NCBI RefSeq assembly: GCF_900609055.1
Contig: NZ_UXAW01000138.1
Location: 1 to 40,260, forward strand
Length of the DNA stretch: 40,260 nt
Reading direction: 5' to 3'
Source: Pseudogemmobacter humi
GTDB taxonomy: Bacteria > Pseudomonadota > Alphaproteobacteria > Rhodobacterales > Rhodobacteraceae
Shown: piece by piece, positions 13,474 to 21,216 of the stretch
Layout: every line of letters begins with the position of its first letter
Numbering within the stretch: the stretch's first letter is position 1
Notes under the pieces: generated by a model
What the model saw: the letters and a program-made list of their open reading frames with translations, nothing else
Databases searched by the model: none
What the model was told of the DNA's origin: nothing
Translations under genes and position numbers: made by a program

Positions 13474-14637
13474 TCAGTCAGACCCCTGCCCCCGAAGCCA
13501 GGCCTCCAGCCGGGCGCGAAAGCCCGGATCGAGGCCCGGCCCCGTCAGGGTCAGAGAGGGATGCGAAAGATCGCCGCCCGCGGCGAGGAAAATACCCGGA
13601 CAGATCTCGGCCTCGTCCTGCGGCACCGGATCGCCGCGCTGCGGAACGGGGGAAACCGGCGTCCGGCGGCGCGGATCGCTCTGCACTTCGGGGGGAAAAT
13701 GTTTCGCATGCGAAACATTTTCCGCATTCTGCCCGCCCGCCTGCACCGGATCTGCGGCGGCGAAAGCCGTCAGCCGGGCCTGTTCCTCGGCCGCATCCTG
13801 CGCGGGCCTTCCGCGCAGCCCGGCGAGAAACGTCTCTGTTATGGCTGGATCAGCCTCTTCCAGCCGCTTTTCCAGCGCCAGGCCCAGCCGTTCGGGAATG
13901 GCCTCGGGGAAGCGCAGCGCGCCGTCGAAATGATGATACAGCGCCAGGAAAGAGCCGATTTTCGAGCGGCGCGACCGGCTGGCATTGGCGAAGAGCCGCC
14001 GCAGCGCCTCGCGTTCCGAAGGAAAGACGCCCTGCGCTGTCGCGCGGGCCGCGATCCGGGCGCGCTCGTAATAGGACAGGCCGAGACGGATCTCGTTTTC
14101 CTCGACCATGGCGATATAGGCATCGGCCGCCGTCTCGGGGCGCCGCACCAGCGCAAGGATATGACTGAAACGGCCCGTCCCCTCTGCCGCCAGCCGTCGC
14201 AAGGCCGTCAGCCGCCGCCAGCCCGAGATCAGCCCATAGCGGCCCGGAGCGATCTCGCTGACCTCGACCGGGTTGCGCTGGCCATGTTCTGAAATCGAGG
14301 CCATCAGCCCGGCCAGCTCATCCTCATCCAGCCCGATACGGTCGCGCACCAGATGATCGGCCTCTATCTCATGGAGCGGCAGGCGCAGCACCAGCCGGCC
14401 CTCGGCCCTTGCCTGGGCCATCGCGGTGGAAATCTCGCTCAGTGCTGCTTCGGCGGCACTTTCAGCGGCCACCCGCGCGATGGGAGGGGCAGACCCGAAA
14501 CCACCGGGCGGGCGCAAGGCCGCTTTCACCTCGGGCGCGGCCATCGGCTCCGATTGCGCCAAATCGTCACTGACATGGCTGTTTTCGCCGGTTTCAGACT
14601 GTGCAACTGATGGCTCCAGCCGTTTGCGTCTGGCCAT
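13474..14637 (-). CDS. parB: ParB-type plasmid partition protein
   Basis: 387-aa centromere-binding protein that loads onto parS and works with ParA for segregation. A ParB/Srx-type N-terminal domain lies at ~75-185: LPLHEIEADHLVRDRIGLDE, GQRNPVEVSEIAPGRYGLIS, GWRRLTALRRLAAEGTG, AYIAMVEENEIRLGLSYYER. The GERR-like box is varied to SGWRR. A helix-turn-helix domain follows (FPSEREALRRLFANASRSRR, KIGSFLALYHHFDGALRFPE) and a long linker of ~90 residues. A 30-bp palindrome is encoded inside the linker (AENVSHAKHF). AAAGGGGG precedes ATG 14637. Gene order parA-parB, divergent from repA. Confidence 0.88.
   Translation of the reverse strand: MARRKRLEPSVAQSETGENSHVSDDLAQSEPMAAPEVKAALRPPGGFGSAPPIARVAAESAAEAALSEISTAMAQARAEGRLVLRLPLHEIEADHLVRDRIGLDEDELAGLMASISEHGQRNPVEVSEIAPGRYGLISGWRRLTALRRLAAEGTGRFSHILALVRRPETAADAYIAMVEENEIRLGLSYYERARIAARATAQGVFPSEREALRRLFANASRSRRSKIGSFLALYHHFDGALRFPEAIPERLGLALEKRLEEADPAITETFLAGLRGRPAQDAAEEQARLTAFAAADPVQAGGQNAENVSHAKHFPPEVQSDPRRRTPVSPVPQRGDPVPQDEAEICPGIFLAAGGDLSHPSLTLTGPGLDPGFRARLEAWLRGQGSD
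13694..13723. promoter_or_regulatory. parS: parS-like centromere palindrome inside parB
   Basis: A perfect 30-bp palindrome centred at 13708/13709. Its core is TGTTTCGCATGCGAAACA (13700-13717), flanked by AAAA/TTTT and GG/CC. The core resembles chromosomal parS (TGTTTCACGTGAAACA) with an extra CG/GC pair in each arm's inner end. A second copy with a different centre lies at 14658. It lies in the codons of ParB's linker, where sequence constraint is low. Function as parS is inferred from similarity, location and copy number. Confidence 0.72.
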
Positions 14638-14657
14638 GTCAGCCCCCTTTCAGCAGA

Positions 14658-14675
14658 TGTTTCGCGCGCGAAACA
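14658..14675. promoter_or_regulatory. parS: parS-like palindrome in the parA-parB gap
   Basis: TGTTTCGCGCGCGAAACA, a perfect 18-bp palindrome that matches the site at 13700-13717 everywhere except the central 2 bp. It sits in the 44-bp gap between the parA stop and parB ATG, immediately before the parB ribosome binding site, so ParB binding here could also modulate parB expression. Confidence 0.72.
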
Positions 14676-14681
14676 AACAGG

Positions 14682-16088
14682 TCATTTGCCGGCACCGGCT
14701 GCGGCTGCCCGCTCATCGCGCCGCCAGATGCCGTAAAGCAGCCGCTTGAACTCGGCCCAGGTGGTGTCGAAGGTCTCGCGGCCGCGGATATAGGTCTCGC
14801 GGTTGAAATTGCGGTAATCGGCCTCGTAGATGCCGTTCACCTGCTCTCCGGCCTGGCCGATCAGCGCGGTGAATTCCTGGCGCTGCGGGTTCATCGCCGC
14901 GCCCAGCCAGGTCTGCATGAAAGCCGCCATCTCGGCCTGCTGCGCGCCATCATAGCGGGTGATCACCGTGCGCACCGCATCCCATTCAAAGGCCAGCTCT
15001 TCGCGGCCAAGCGCACGGGCGGCGATATTCTCGCCCTCTTCGATCGAGGCGAAGGTGGAATGCAGCATGTCGAAAAACCGCCCCGTGGAATCGAATTCCA
15101 GAAACGAGGCGCCGGTCGGCACCAGAAGGACATCCGCCGCGGCAAGACCGTTGATCGTCAGATAGCCAAGGGCAGGCGGGGTATCGAGAAAGATCAGGTC
15201 ATAGTCATCGAGCAGCCCGCTTTCCGCGAAAGTGTCGGTCAGCGTATCCCAGAGCTTCCAGCCGCGCGACTGCATCCGCCAGACCGGGATCTGGAACTCG
15301 GCCCAGTAGAGGTTCAGCTGCGCCCCGATCAGGTCGATATTCGGCCAATGGGTCTTTTGCACCACGCTGCGCGGATCGGTCTTCAGCGCCTCGCTCAGCG
15401 TCGCATCCAGCGCGAGCGGCGCGTCGCCGCGATCCACCCGGGCGCGGTTGTCGCTTTGCAGATGGCGGGCGTAATGGCGGGCGATCAGCGGGAAGGCGGT
15501 GCCCCATTCATCGGCCACCTTGCCGCCGAAGATCGAGGTCATCGAACCCTGCGCATCCAGATCCAGCACCAGCACCCGGTAGCCGTCCAGCGCCGCCGAC
15601 ATCGCCAGATGCGCGCAGGTCGAGGTCTTGCCGACGCCGCCCTTGAAATTCGCCACCGCAACGATCTTGGCAGGCAGGCCTTTCGGGCGATAGGGCAGGT
15701 AGTCGCGATGCTTCGCCCCCTCGGCCGCGAACCAGGCCCTGAGCCGCAGCACCTCATCAAGGGTGAACCATTTCGCGCCGCCCTCGGTTTCCGAGCGCCC
15801 CTGCGGCAGATCCGGATTGGCCTTCAGCACGCGGCGGAAATGACCCTGGGCGACCGGGATCAGGTAGCGGGTGATTTCCCAGGTCGAGAACATCCGCAGC
15901 GCCTTGCGCCCCTCTTCGCCAAGACCGCGGCTGGCCAGTTCATCACGGCCCCGGGCCGCGCGTTCGGCGATCCGGGCCAGCTCTCCGGTTCCGATCACCG
16001 GCCCCAGCCGGGTCTCTTCCTGATCGGGGGAAAGGTTGAAATAGGGCGGGTTCGGGATCTCTGTCTCACGGCTCGATTCGCGGGCCAT
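14682..16088 (-). CDS. parA: ParA-type plasmid partition ATPase
   Basis: 468-aa Walker-type ATPase that positions plasmid copies by dynamic DNA binding. The long N-terminal part (residues 1-135) includes a probable helix-turn-helix/DNA-binding region, as in large type Ia ParA proteins that autoregulate. The deviant Walker A is VANFKGGVGKTSTCAHLAMS; Walker A' follows as RVLVLDLDAQGSMTSIFGG and Walker B as DLIFLDTPPALGYLTINGLA. The frame is open to ATG 16139, but ATG 16088 has GAGGCAG upstream and leaves the inverted-repeat operator outside the gene, so it is preferred. Upstream of parB, divergent from repA. Confidence 0.9.
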   Translation of the reverse strand: MARESSRETEIPNPPYFNLSPDQEETRLGPVIGTGELARIAERAARGRDELASRGLGEEGRKALRMFSTWEITRYLIPVAQGHFRRVLKANPDLPQGRSETEGGAKWFTLDEVLRLRAWFAAEGAKHRDYLPYRPKGLPAKIVAVANFKGGVGKTSTCAHLAMSAALDGYRVLVLDLDAQGSMTSIFGGKVADEWGTAFPLIARHYARHLQSDNRARVDRGDAPLALDATLSEALKTDPRSVVQKTHWPNIDLIGAQLNLYWAEFQIPVWRMQSRGWKLWDTLTDTFAESGLLDDYDLIFLDTPPALGYLTINGLAAADVLLVPTGASFLEFDSTGRFFDMLHSTFASIEEGENIAARALGREELAFEWDAVRTVITRYDGAQQAEMAAFMQTWLGAAMNPQRQEFTALIGQAGEQVNGIYEADYRNFNRETYIRGRETFDTTWAEFKRLLYGIWRRDERAAAAGAGK

Positions 16089-16097
16089 TGCTGCCTC

Positions 16098-16158
16098 ATG
16101 TGCGCTCTTTTCTTCAAAATACAGCAAAAGCCACAACATGAAAGCAAAGAGCGCACAT
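16098..16158. promoter_or_regulatory. Inverted repeat upstream of parA, likely autoregulatory operator
   Basis: Arms ATGTGCGCTCTTT (16098-16110) and AAAGAGCGCACAT (16146-16158) are exact 13-bp reverse complements separated by 35 AT-richer bp. The proximal arm abuts the parA ribosome binding site. Large ParA proteins commonly repress their own promoter by binding such repeats, so an operator/promoter region is the best reading. Confidence 0.65.
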
Positions 16159-16376
16159 CTGTGGAAAAACTTACCATTTCATAGCAAAATCAATCGGATA
16201 GAGGCGGAACTGTTGGCATTGGCGGTGGCCGCCATAATCGGCTGATCTGGCGGTGTTCTGTTATTATCATGTTATAGTATTAGTTACGTGGTCAGAGCTC
16301 TTTCTTTATCCCGTTGTTTTAAAATGGATATTCATCCTTCATCGGCTCGGCTGCGATTCCGAAACCACGTCAGCCC

Positions 16377-16413
16377 GACTCTGATCCCACGCTGTGGTGA
16401 CTCTGATCCCACG
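16377..16413 (+). repeat. Two iteron-like direct repeats
   Basis: GACTCTGATCCCACG occurs at 16377-16391 and again at 16399-16413, exactly 22 bp apart (two helical turns). Located just upstream of repA. Same-face tandem spacing fits initiator binding; only two copies are seen. Confidence 0.65.
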
Positions 16414-16450
16414 ATCACCCGGGGGATTTGTCCTGGCCAATCCGGCCTCC

Positions 16451-16459
16451 TGTGGATAA
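16451..16459 (-). promoter_or_regulatory. DnaA box
   Basis: TGTGGATAA on the plus strand, i.e. TTATCCACA on the minus strand, an exact match to the consensus DnaA box. It lies 37 bp right of the second iteron, consistent with host DnaA assisting RepA. Confidence 0.65.
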
Positions 16460-16600
16460 GTTGAGCGTCAATGAAACCACGAAGCGCGAAAGCTGCGGCG
16501 GGGCTCATGCACAAAAGACCCGGTCAGCACCGTAAACGGGCACCGGAGAAGAGCGGGCGACAGGCCCGCCACCAGAGACGAGGGCGCAGGAGGCAGACGG

Positions 16601-17623
16601 ATGGCAGATCCGGGACAACTGGCAGTGCGGGGAGCGGTATGGCTGCCCGAGCGGCATACCGATGCGGGGTTCTTCTTTTGTGACCTGATCGATGTGCTGC
16701 CCAAGGATGACATGGCCAGTATGGAGCATCCGGTCTTCTCGCTCTCGACCCGGCCCGACCGGCGTATCCTCAGCTATGAGCGGAACGGGACCGCGATCAC
16801 CGTGGTGCCCTCGGTCAGGGGGCTGGCCACGCTCTTTGACAAGGACATCCTGATCTATTGCATCAGCCAGCTGATGGCGGCGCTGAATGCCGGGCGCGAG
16901 ATCAGCCGGCATCTGCGGCTGACCGCGCATGACCTGCTGGTTGCCACCAATCGCGAGACCTCGGGGGATGGTTACGCCCGCCTGCGCGAGGCGTTCGAGC
17001 GTCTGGCCGGCACAAGGATCACCACGAATATGGTGACGGACGGCGGCGCCGAGATCACCACGGGTTTCGGCCTGATCGAGAGCTGGCAGATCCTGCGCGC
17101 GACGAAGGGCGGGCGGATGGTCCAGGTGGCGGTGACGCTGTCGGAATGGCTGTTCCGGGCGGTGATGTCGAAATCGGTGCTGACGCTGTCGCGCGATTAT
17201 TTCCGGCTGCGCAAACCGCTGGAGCGCCGGATTTACGAGCTGTCGCGCAAACATTGCGGGCGGCAGCCGGAATGGCGGATCTCGATGGCGGTGCTGGCGC
17301 AGAAATCCGGCTCGGCGAGCCCGCTCCGGGTGTTTCGCAAGATGATGCGCGACATGATCGCAAGCGACCATCTGCCCGATTACCATCTGGCCGAGGAGCC
17401 GGGCGATATCATCCTGGTCACGCGGCGCGATCTGGTGGTGCTGCCGGGGCAGGGGCCGGTGCTGAAGGAGGCGACCATCACCGCGGCCCGCGCGCTGATG
17501 CCAGGCTGGGATATCTATGCGCTGGAGGCGGAATGGCGCGATGTCTGGCAGCGCTCGGGCCGGCCGCGGCTGCGCTCCTCTGATGCGGCCTTCCTTGGCT
17601 GGCTGAAGAAGCGCCCGGTCTGA
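16601..17623 (+). CDS. repA: RepA plasmid replication initiator (RPA family)
   Basis: 340 aa. Recognisable blocks: FFFCDLIDVLPKDDMASMEH, HPVFSLSTRPDRRILSYERN, VVPSVRGLATLFDKDILIYC, LRLTAHDLLVATNRETSGDG, YARLREAFERLAGTRITTN and LSRDYFRLRKPLERRIYELS. These match the alphaproteobacterial replication initiator protein A family. It contains winged-helix-type segments for iteron binding and origin opening. ATG 16601 has AGGAGG 7 nt upstream. The gene lies directly downstream of the putative iterons and is divergent from parA-parB, the usual arrangement of RepA-type plasmids in Rhodobacterales. It defines the window as extrachromosomal or plasmid-derived. Confidence 0.9.
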   Translation: MADPGQLAVRGAVWLPERHTDAGFFFCDLIDVLPKDDMASMEHPVFSLSTRPDRRILSYERNGTAITVVPSVRGLATLFDKDILIYCISQLMAALNAGREISRHLRLTAHDLLVATNRETSGDGYARLREAFERLAGTRITTNMVTDGGAEITTGFGLIESWQILRATKGGRMVQVAVTLSEWLFRAVMSKSVLTLSRDYFRLRKPLERRIYELSRKHCGRQPEWRISMAVLAQKSGSASPLRVFRKMMRDMIASDHLPDYHLAEEPGDIILVTRRDLVVLPGQGPVLKEATITAARALMPGWDIYALEAEWRDVWQRSGRPRLRSSDAAFLGWLKKRPV

Positions 17624-17649
17624 GTGCGGGCGCCGTCACCGGAGGGCTG

Positions 17650-18537
17650 TCAGAGAATGCCGTCGCGCCGCAGCATCTGATAAGCGCTCAGCCCCTCGGC
17701 GGCCGCCTGGCGCTCGATCTCGTAAAGCGTGGCATCGACATAGGTGCGATACCAATAGGCCTGGAGGAAGTGGAAGAAGAAGCCCGCCTTGCCGTCGAGA
17801 AAGCCGAGACCGATCACATAGCGGTAAAAGAAGTAAAGCGTGCTGCGCAGGGCAGAGGGCAGGCGGTTATAGACCCGGTTCTTGAGAAACCGCTTACGCC
17901 TTGCCGCGCCTGAGAGGGGGGGGGCACTCTGGCCTCCCTGGCGGCAGGCTATGATTTCCCAGGCTTCTTTGCGGGCATAGCCAATATGCTTGCTGCTCCA
18001 CCAGGCAAGACAGTTGAGATTGTCATCTACGAGATCGCCGTCCAGTGTCCGGCAGACGGGAGTGTCGACAGTAATATGTTCATCCATCCGGCGTTGTTCC
18101 ATCCGGCCTTGTCCTGTGCGGTAAAGCCGCAGGATTTTCAGCGGATAGAAAAAGCCATGCAGAATAGGGCGGCCGAGAAAGACAATCTTGCGGCGCAGAA
18201 AAACCGCGTTCACCGCGCCGGGATCGGCCAGAAACTCCAGGATCGATTGCTGTAAGACGGTTTCCAGATACTCATCTGCGTCGACGCGCAGGATCCAGGC
18301 GGATGTAACCCCCAGCCTGTCAAGCGCCCATTGATACTGATGCGCATGGCTGACGAACCTGTTTTGCAGCACCTCTGCGCCCAGCCTCTGTGCGATTTCA
18401 ATCGTCCGGTCTGTCGAGAAACTGTCGACCACAACGATCCGCTCTGCCACCGGACGCAGGCTCTCGATGCAACGTGTGATATGTTGCTCTTCATTCAGGC
18501 TCATGATGATCGCGGTAAGTGTCTCTGGCTGTGGCAT
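17650..18537 (-). CDS. Glycosyltransferase family 2
   Basis: 295-aa cytoplasmic-face GT-A enzyme, last gene of the exopolysaccharide locus. N-terminal nucleotide-sugar fold: LTAIIMSLNEEQHITRCIES, IVVVDSFSTDRTIEIAQRLG and the metal-binding DxD WILRVDADEYLE. The C-terminal half contains RFLKNRVYNRLPSALRSTLY and FFYRYVIGLGFLDGKAGFFF, as in WaaE/LgtF-type lipopolysaccharide glucosyltransferases. ATG 18537 lies 7 nt after the previous gene's stop; the longer open frame up to 18696 overlaps that gene and is not used. Convergent with repA, 26 bp between stops. Donor and linkage unknown. Confidence 0.88.
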   Translation of the reverse strand: MPQPETLTAIIMSLNEEQHITRCIESLRPVAERIVVVDSFSTDRTIEIAQRLGAEVLQNRFVSHAHQYQWALDRLGVTSAWILRVDADEYLETVLQQSILEFLADPGAVNAVFLRRKIVFLGRPILHGFFYPLKILRLYRTGQGRMEQRRMDEHITVDTPVCRTLDGDLVDDNLNCLAWWSSKHIGYARKEAWEIIACRQGGQSAPPLSGAARRKRFLKNRVYNRLPSALRSTLYFFYRYVIGLGFLDGKAGFFFHFLQAYWYRTYVDATLYEIERQAAAEGLSAYQMLRRDGIL

Positions 18538-18544
18538 ATGCCGC

Positions 18545-19315
18545 TCAGTCCGGCATGTCCGAAAAGCGGATCCGGTCATAGAGGCGGGGCAGAGCATGGC
18601 GAAAGCGGTTGGCCAGCAGCTTGCCATGATAGAGCAGCAAAGCCAGCGGCAGGGCCAGCCGATATTCCTGTCGCAGGATGCGCCAGTGCTCGGCATTGAT
18701 CCGTCGCCGATGGTCGTTGCGCTGCGAAACGCCCCCCCTGAGGAAATGGCAGATCACGCCGGGAAAGTGCAGCACCTGCCGTCCCGGACATGCCAGAATC
18801 CTGCTGGTCAATGACCAGTCTCCGGCAAAGCGGTAGGCCGGATCATACCCCGCTGCCAGCCGGTCCCGCCGATAAAGGATCGCCTGGTGGTGGGTGAACA
18901 TCGCATAGCGGTTCCAGGCCGGGCTGCGGGCCGGTTTGAGCCATGTCCCGCCGGTCATGTCCCGCTCGATGCTGTCGCCATAAAGCAGATCAGGGCGCGC
19001 AGTGCCGAGAAAAGCGGCAAGAGCCGGCAGAACGTCATCTGACGCGAAGGCATCACCTGCATTCATGAAGATCACATAATCGCCCCGGGCCCTCATGATC
19101 CCCTTGTTCATCGCATCAAAGATCCCGCTGTCGGGTTCGGAAACCCAGAGGAGGTCCTGGCGGTTTTGGCTGCTCAGCCATGCTGCGGTGCCATCCCGGC
19201 TGGCGCCGTCAATCACGATCCATTCATAAAGTCTGCAATCTGCCGGCAGCGAGGCCGCAGTCTGCCGCAGCCCTTCGAGATTGTTGAATGTGACAGTCAC
19301 AACCGAGAAGAGCAT
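18545..19315 (-). CDS. Glycosyltransferase family 2, WcaE-like
   Basis: 256 aa GT-A glycosyltransferase. Opening FSVVTVTFNNLEGLRQTAAS, then EWIVIDGASRDGTAAWL and a WcaE-type block SEPDSGIFDAMNKGIMRARG followed by DYVIFMNAGDAF, where NAGD serves as the metal/nucleotide motif. The C-terminal half has FTHHQAILYRRD and a basic RQEYRLALPLALLLYHGKLL segment that may be peripheral membrane. WcaE acts in colanic acid assembly, consistent with gmd, fcl, WcaF- and WcaI-like neighbours. A 135-bp gap upstream (19316-19450) could hold an internal promoter. Confidence 0.87.
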   Translation of the reverse strand: MLFSVVTVTFNNLEGLRQTAASLPADCRLYEWIVIDGASRDGTAAWLSSQNRQDLLWVSEPDSGIFDAMNKGIMRARGDYVIFMNAGDAFASDDVLPALAAFLGTARPDLLYGDSIERDMTGGTWLKPARSPAWNRYAMFTHHQAILYRRDRLAAGYDPAYRFAGDWSLTSRILACPGRQVLHFPGVICHFLRGGVSQRNDHRRRINAEHWRILRQEYRLALPLALLLYHGKLLANRFRHALPRLYDRIRFSDMPD

Positions 19316-19450
19316 GGTGATGACCCCGTGATGGCTGGGCGCGGCGCAGGGTTTGGTCCCGGGCCGGATATCACCATTATGAATGGGGTAAGGTTAATGC
19401 ATTCCTAACGCATTCTGCTCCGCTCGGGCCCCTTCGGTCTCAGGCAGGGA

Positions 19451-20038
19451 TCAGCGGCTGAGAACCCGGGTCGAGACTTTTCGGCCAGGGTTGCCGGCAT
19501 AAACCCCCCAGGGCTCCAGATCGCGCATGACCACAGCGCGGGCCCCGACGACGCAACCTTCAGCCACCCGGCAGCCGGGCCCGATAAAGGCTTCGGCTGC
19601 CACCCAGGCATCGGGGCCGATCTCGATCGGCCTTGTGATCAGCGGCAGATCAGGCTGCCGGATATCGTGATCGCCACCGCAAAGGAAGCTGCGCTGCGAG
19701 ACAATGGAGCGTGTATGCAGGGTGATTTTGTTCATATTGTAGCAGTTCACCCCGCCGGCGAGGATGGTGTGATCTGCCATTTCAAGATTTGGCGGATACC
19801 AGACACGCGCCGAGCCGCGCACATCGGCATGTTTGCCGATCTTCGCCCCGAAAAGGCGCAGCAAAAACACCCGCCAGACCCGCATCTGCGGCGGTGTCCA
19901 GGAGGCAAAGAGAAGCCAGGTCAGATTCCAGACCGCACGCAAAAGAATGTGGCCGCGCGAAAACGGGCTGCGCCCGAGGGCTGAAGGTGTTGTATTTTCC
20001 GGCGTGTCAGATGGGGCGGGGCGTAGCTCGGTCGTCAT
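19451..20038 (-). CDS. wcaF: WcaF-like O-acetyltransferase (left-handed beta-helix)
   Basis: 195-aa cytoplasmic acetyl-CoA-dependent transferase expected to acetylate a sugar of the repeat unit. After a ~30-residue tail: LLRAVWNLTWLLFASWTPPQ, VWRVFLLRLFGAKIGKHADV and then hexapeptide-repeat coils RVWYPPNLEMADHTILAGGV, WVAAEAFIGPGCRVAEGCVV and GARAVVMRDLEPWGVYAGNP. A catalytic His is in GGDHDI. The length and motifs are those of WcaF/NodL-type enzymes. ATG 20038 overlaps the upstream GT4 stop by 4 bp (ATGA). Confidence 0.85.
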   Translation of the reverse strand: MTTELRPAPSDTPENTTPSALGRSPFSRGHILLRAVWNLTWLLFASWTPPQMRVWRVFLLRLFGAKIGKHADVRGSARVWYPPNLEMADHTILAGGVNCYNMNKITLHTRSIVSQRSFLCGGDHDIRQPDLPLITRPIEIGPDAWVAAEAFIGPGCRVAEGCVVGARAVVMRDLEPWGVYAGNPGRKVSTRVLSR

Positions 20039-21216
20039 CGCTTGTGTCTTTGTCTGGTCTGTGCGGCCCGCTCCAGAGCCGCCGTCAGATCGCGGGCGGC
20101 AGCTTCAACGGTGAAGTTCTTCTCATAGACCGCGCGCGCGGATTTTCCCATGGCCAGGCGGGCTTCAGATGTCATCGCCTCCCATGCGGCGATGACCTGC
20201 GCGGCCCCTTCGACCGTATCAGGGGCGACGATGCCGCCGCCACCGGCCTCGATTTCGCGCCAGATGTTGATCTGATTGGAAATCAGCACCGGCTTGCCAT
20301 AGGCCAGCGCCTCCGCGACGGCGATGCCGAAATTCTCCTGATGCGAGGTCAGGACAAAGGCCCCGGCGCCCCGGAAAGCCCCGGCCTTGGCCGACCCCTT
20401 GACCATGCCCGGCCAATGCACGCGGTCAGCAAGCCCGAGCGCGCGGGCCTGGGCCTGAAGACGCTCGCCCAGATCACCATGGGAGGGGCCCGCGACGACC
20501 AGTTGCAGGTCAGGGCGGCGGACGGCTTTGGCGAAACCTTCGAGCAGCAGATCGACCCCCTTTTTCTCATGAATGCGGCTGAGGAACAGGAGATAGGGGC
20601 GGTCGCCCAGGTCAGGGACAAACGCGCGAAAAGCGGCTTCATCCCCGGCGCCTTTGGGCGGAGCCTCGGCGGCGGCATAGGCCAGCACCCGGGGCGTGTA
20701 GCGATACCCGAAGAACACGCCCTCAGCGAGGCGCTTCTCCTCCTCTGAAGTAAAGAGCACCTCGTTTGCGTCGCGTAAGGCCCGGCCCTGGACAGTCCAG
20801 AACAGCTGCTTGGCCCAGTGCTTCAGCGGATAGGCCTTGCGGAACCAGGGATCCATCATCCCATGGGTGAAGATCACATAGGGCAGGCCCGCGCGGCGCA
20901 GCCCCTGCCAGCCGCCGACAGAGGCGTGGTTCCACAACCCGTGGATCACGGCGGCATCGAACCTCTGCCCGTTCCGGGCAATCCAGGCGGCAAGCTTTGG
21001 CGTATAGCCATAACGACGCGGTGTCGGCCCCATGCCATGCACCTTGCAGGGAAATTCGGCAATGCAAGGCGCGTCCGGCGCATCCAGAGTAACCGCCTCG
21101 ATCTGCTGGCCCCAGCTTTCCCGCAGCGGGATACCCTGTGCCAGTCCCTGCACCGGACCGCCCGAGGCCCGATCAACCGAGGCGATGATATGGAGGATGC
21201 GCAGGGGGGGGCTCAT
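20035..21216 (-). CDS. Glycosyltransferase family 4
   Basis: 393 aa GT-B enzyme. N-terminal acceptor domain starts LRILHIIASVDRASGGPVQG; the C-terminal donor domain has PYLLFLSRIHEKKGVDLLLE, LVVAGPSHGDLGERLQAQAR, FVLTSHQENFGIAVAEALAY and GKPVLISNQINIW. The ENFGIAVAEALA block is the EX7E motif that binds the nucleotide sugar. The 'GGP' opening and the 'ATRRY' style region resemble enzymes that work on fucose-containing colanic-acid-like polymers. Overlaps both neighbours by ATGA, so strictly operonic. Sugar specificity not readable. Confidence 0.9.
   Translation of the reverse strand: MSPPLRILHIIASVDRASGGPVQGLAQGIPLRESWGQQIEAVTLDAPDAPCIAEFPCKVHGMGPTPRRYGYTPKLAAWIARNGQRFDAAVIHGLWNHASVGGWQGLRRAGLPYVIFTHGMMDPWFRKAYPLKHWAKQLFWTVQGRALRDANEVLFTSEEEKRLAEGVFFGYRYTPRVLAYAAAEAPPKGAGDEAAFRAFVPDLGDRPYLLFLSRIHEKKGVDLLLEGFAKAVRRPDLQLVVAGPSHGDLGERLQAQARALGLADRVHWPGMVKGSAKAGAFRGAGAFVLTSHQENFGIAVAEALAYGKPVLISNQINIWREIEAGGGGIVAPDTVEGAAQVIAAWEAMTSEARLAMGKSARAVYEKNFTVEAAARDLTAALERAAQTRQRHKR

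Larger units (their letters stand above)
16159..16600. other. oriV: Putative plasmid replication origin between parA and repA
   Basis: 442 bp without a gene. It contains an AT-rich stretch (about 16255-16340, including TTATTATCATGTTATAGTAT and TTTTAAAATGG) suited to strand opening, two 15-bp direct repeats at 16377-16413 and a perfect DnaA box at 16451. Near-matches such as TGTGGAAAA at 16161 also occur. The repA ribosome binding site AGGAGG is at its right end. Taken together this is the expected layout of an iteron-type origin. Confidence 0.6.

Noticed and set aside
14601-16184. 527-codon open frame on the plus strand across parA
   Set aside because: It is antisense to a clear ParA ATPase with Walker motifs; its translation is Arg/His/Gln-rich low complexity, typical of GC-rich shadow frames.
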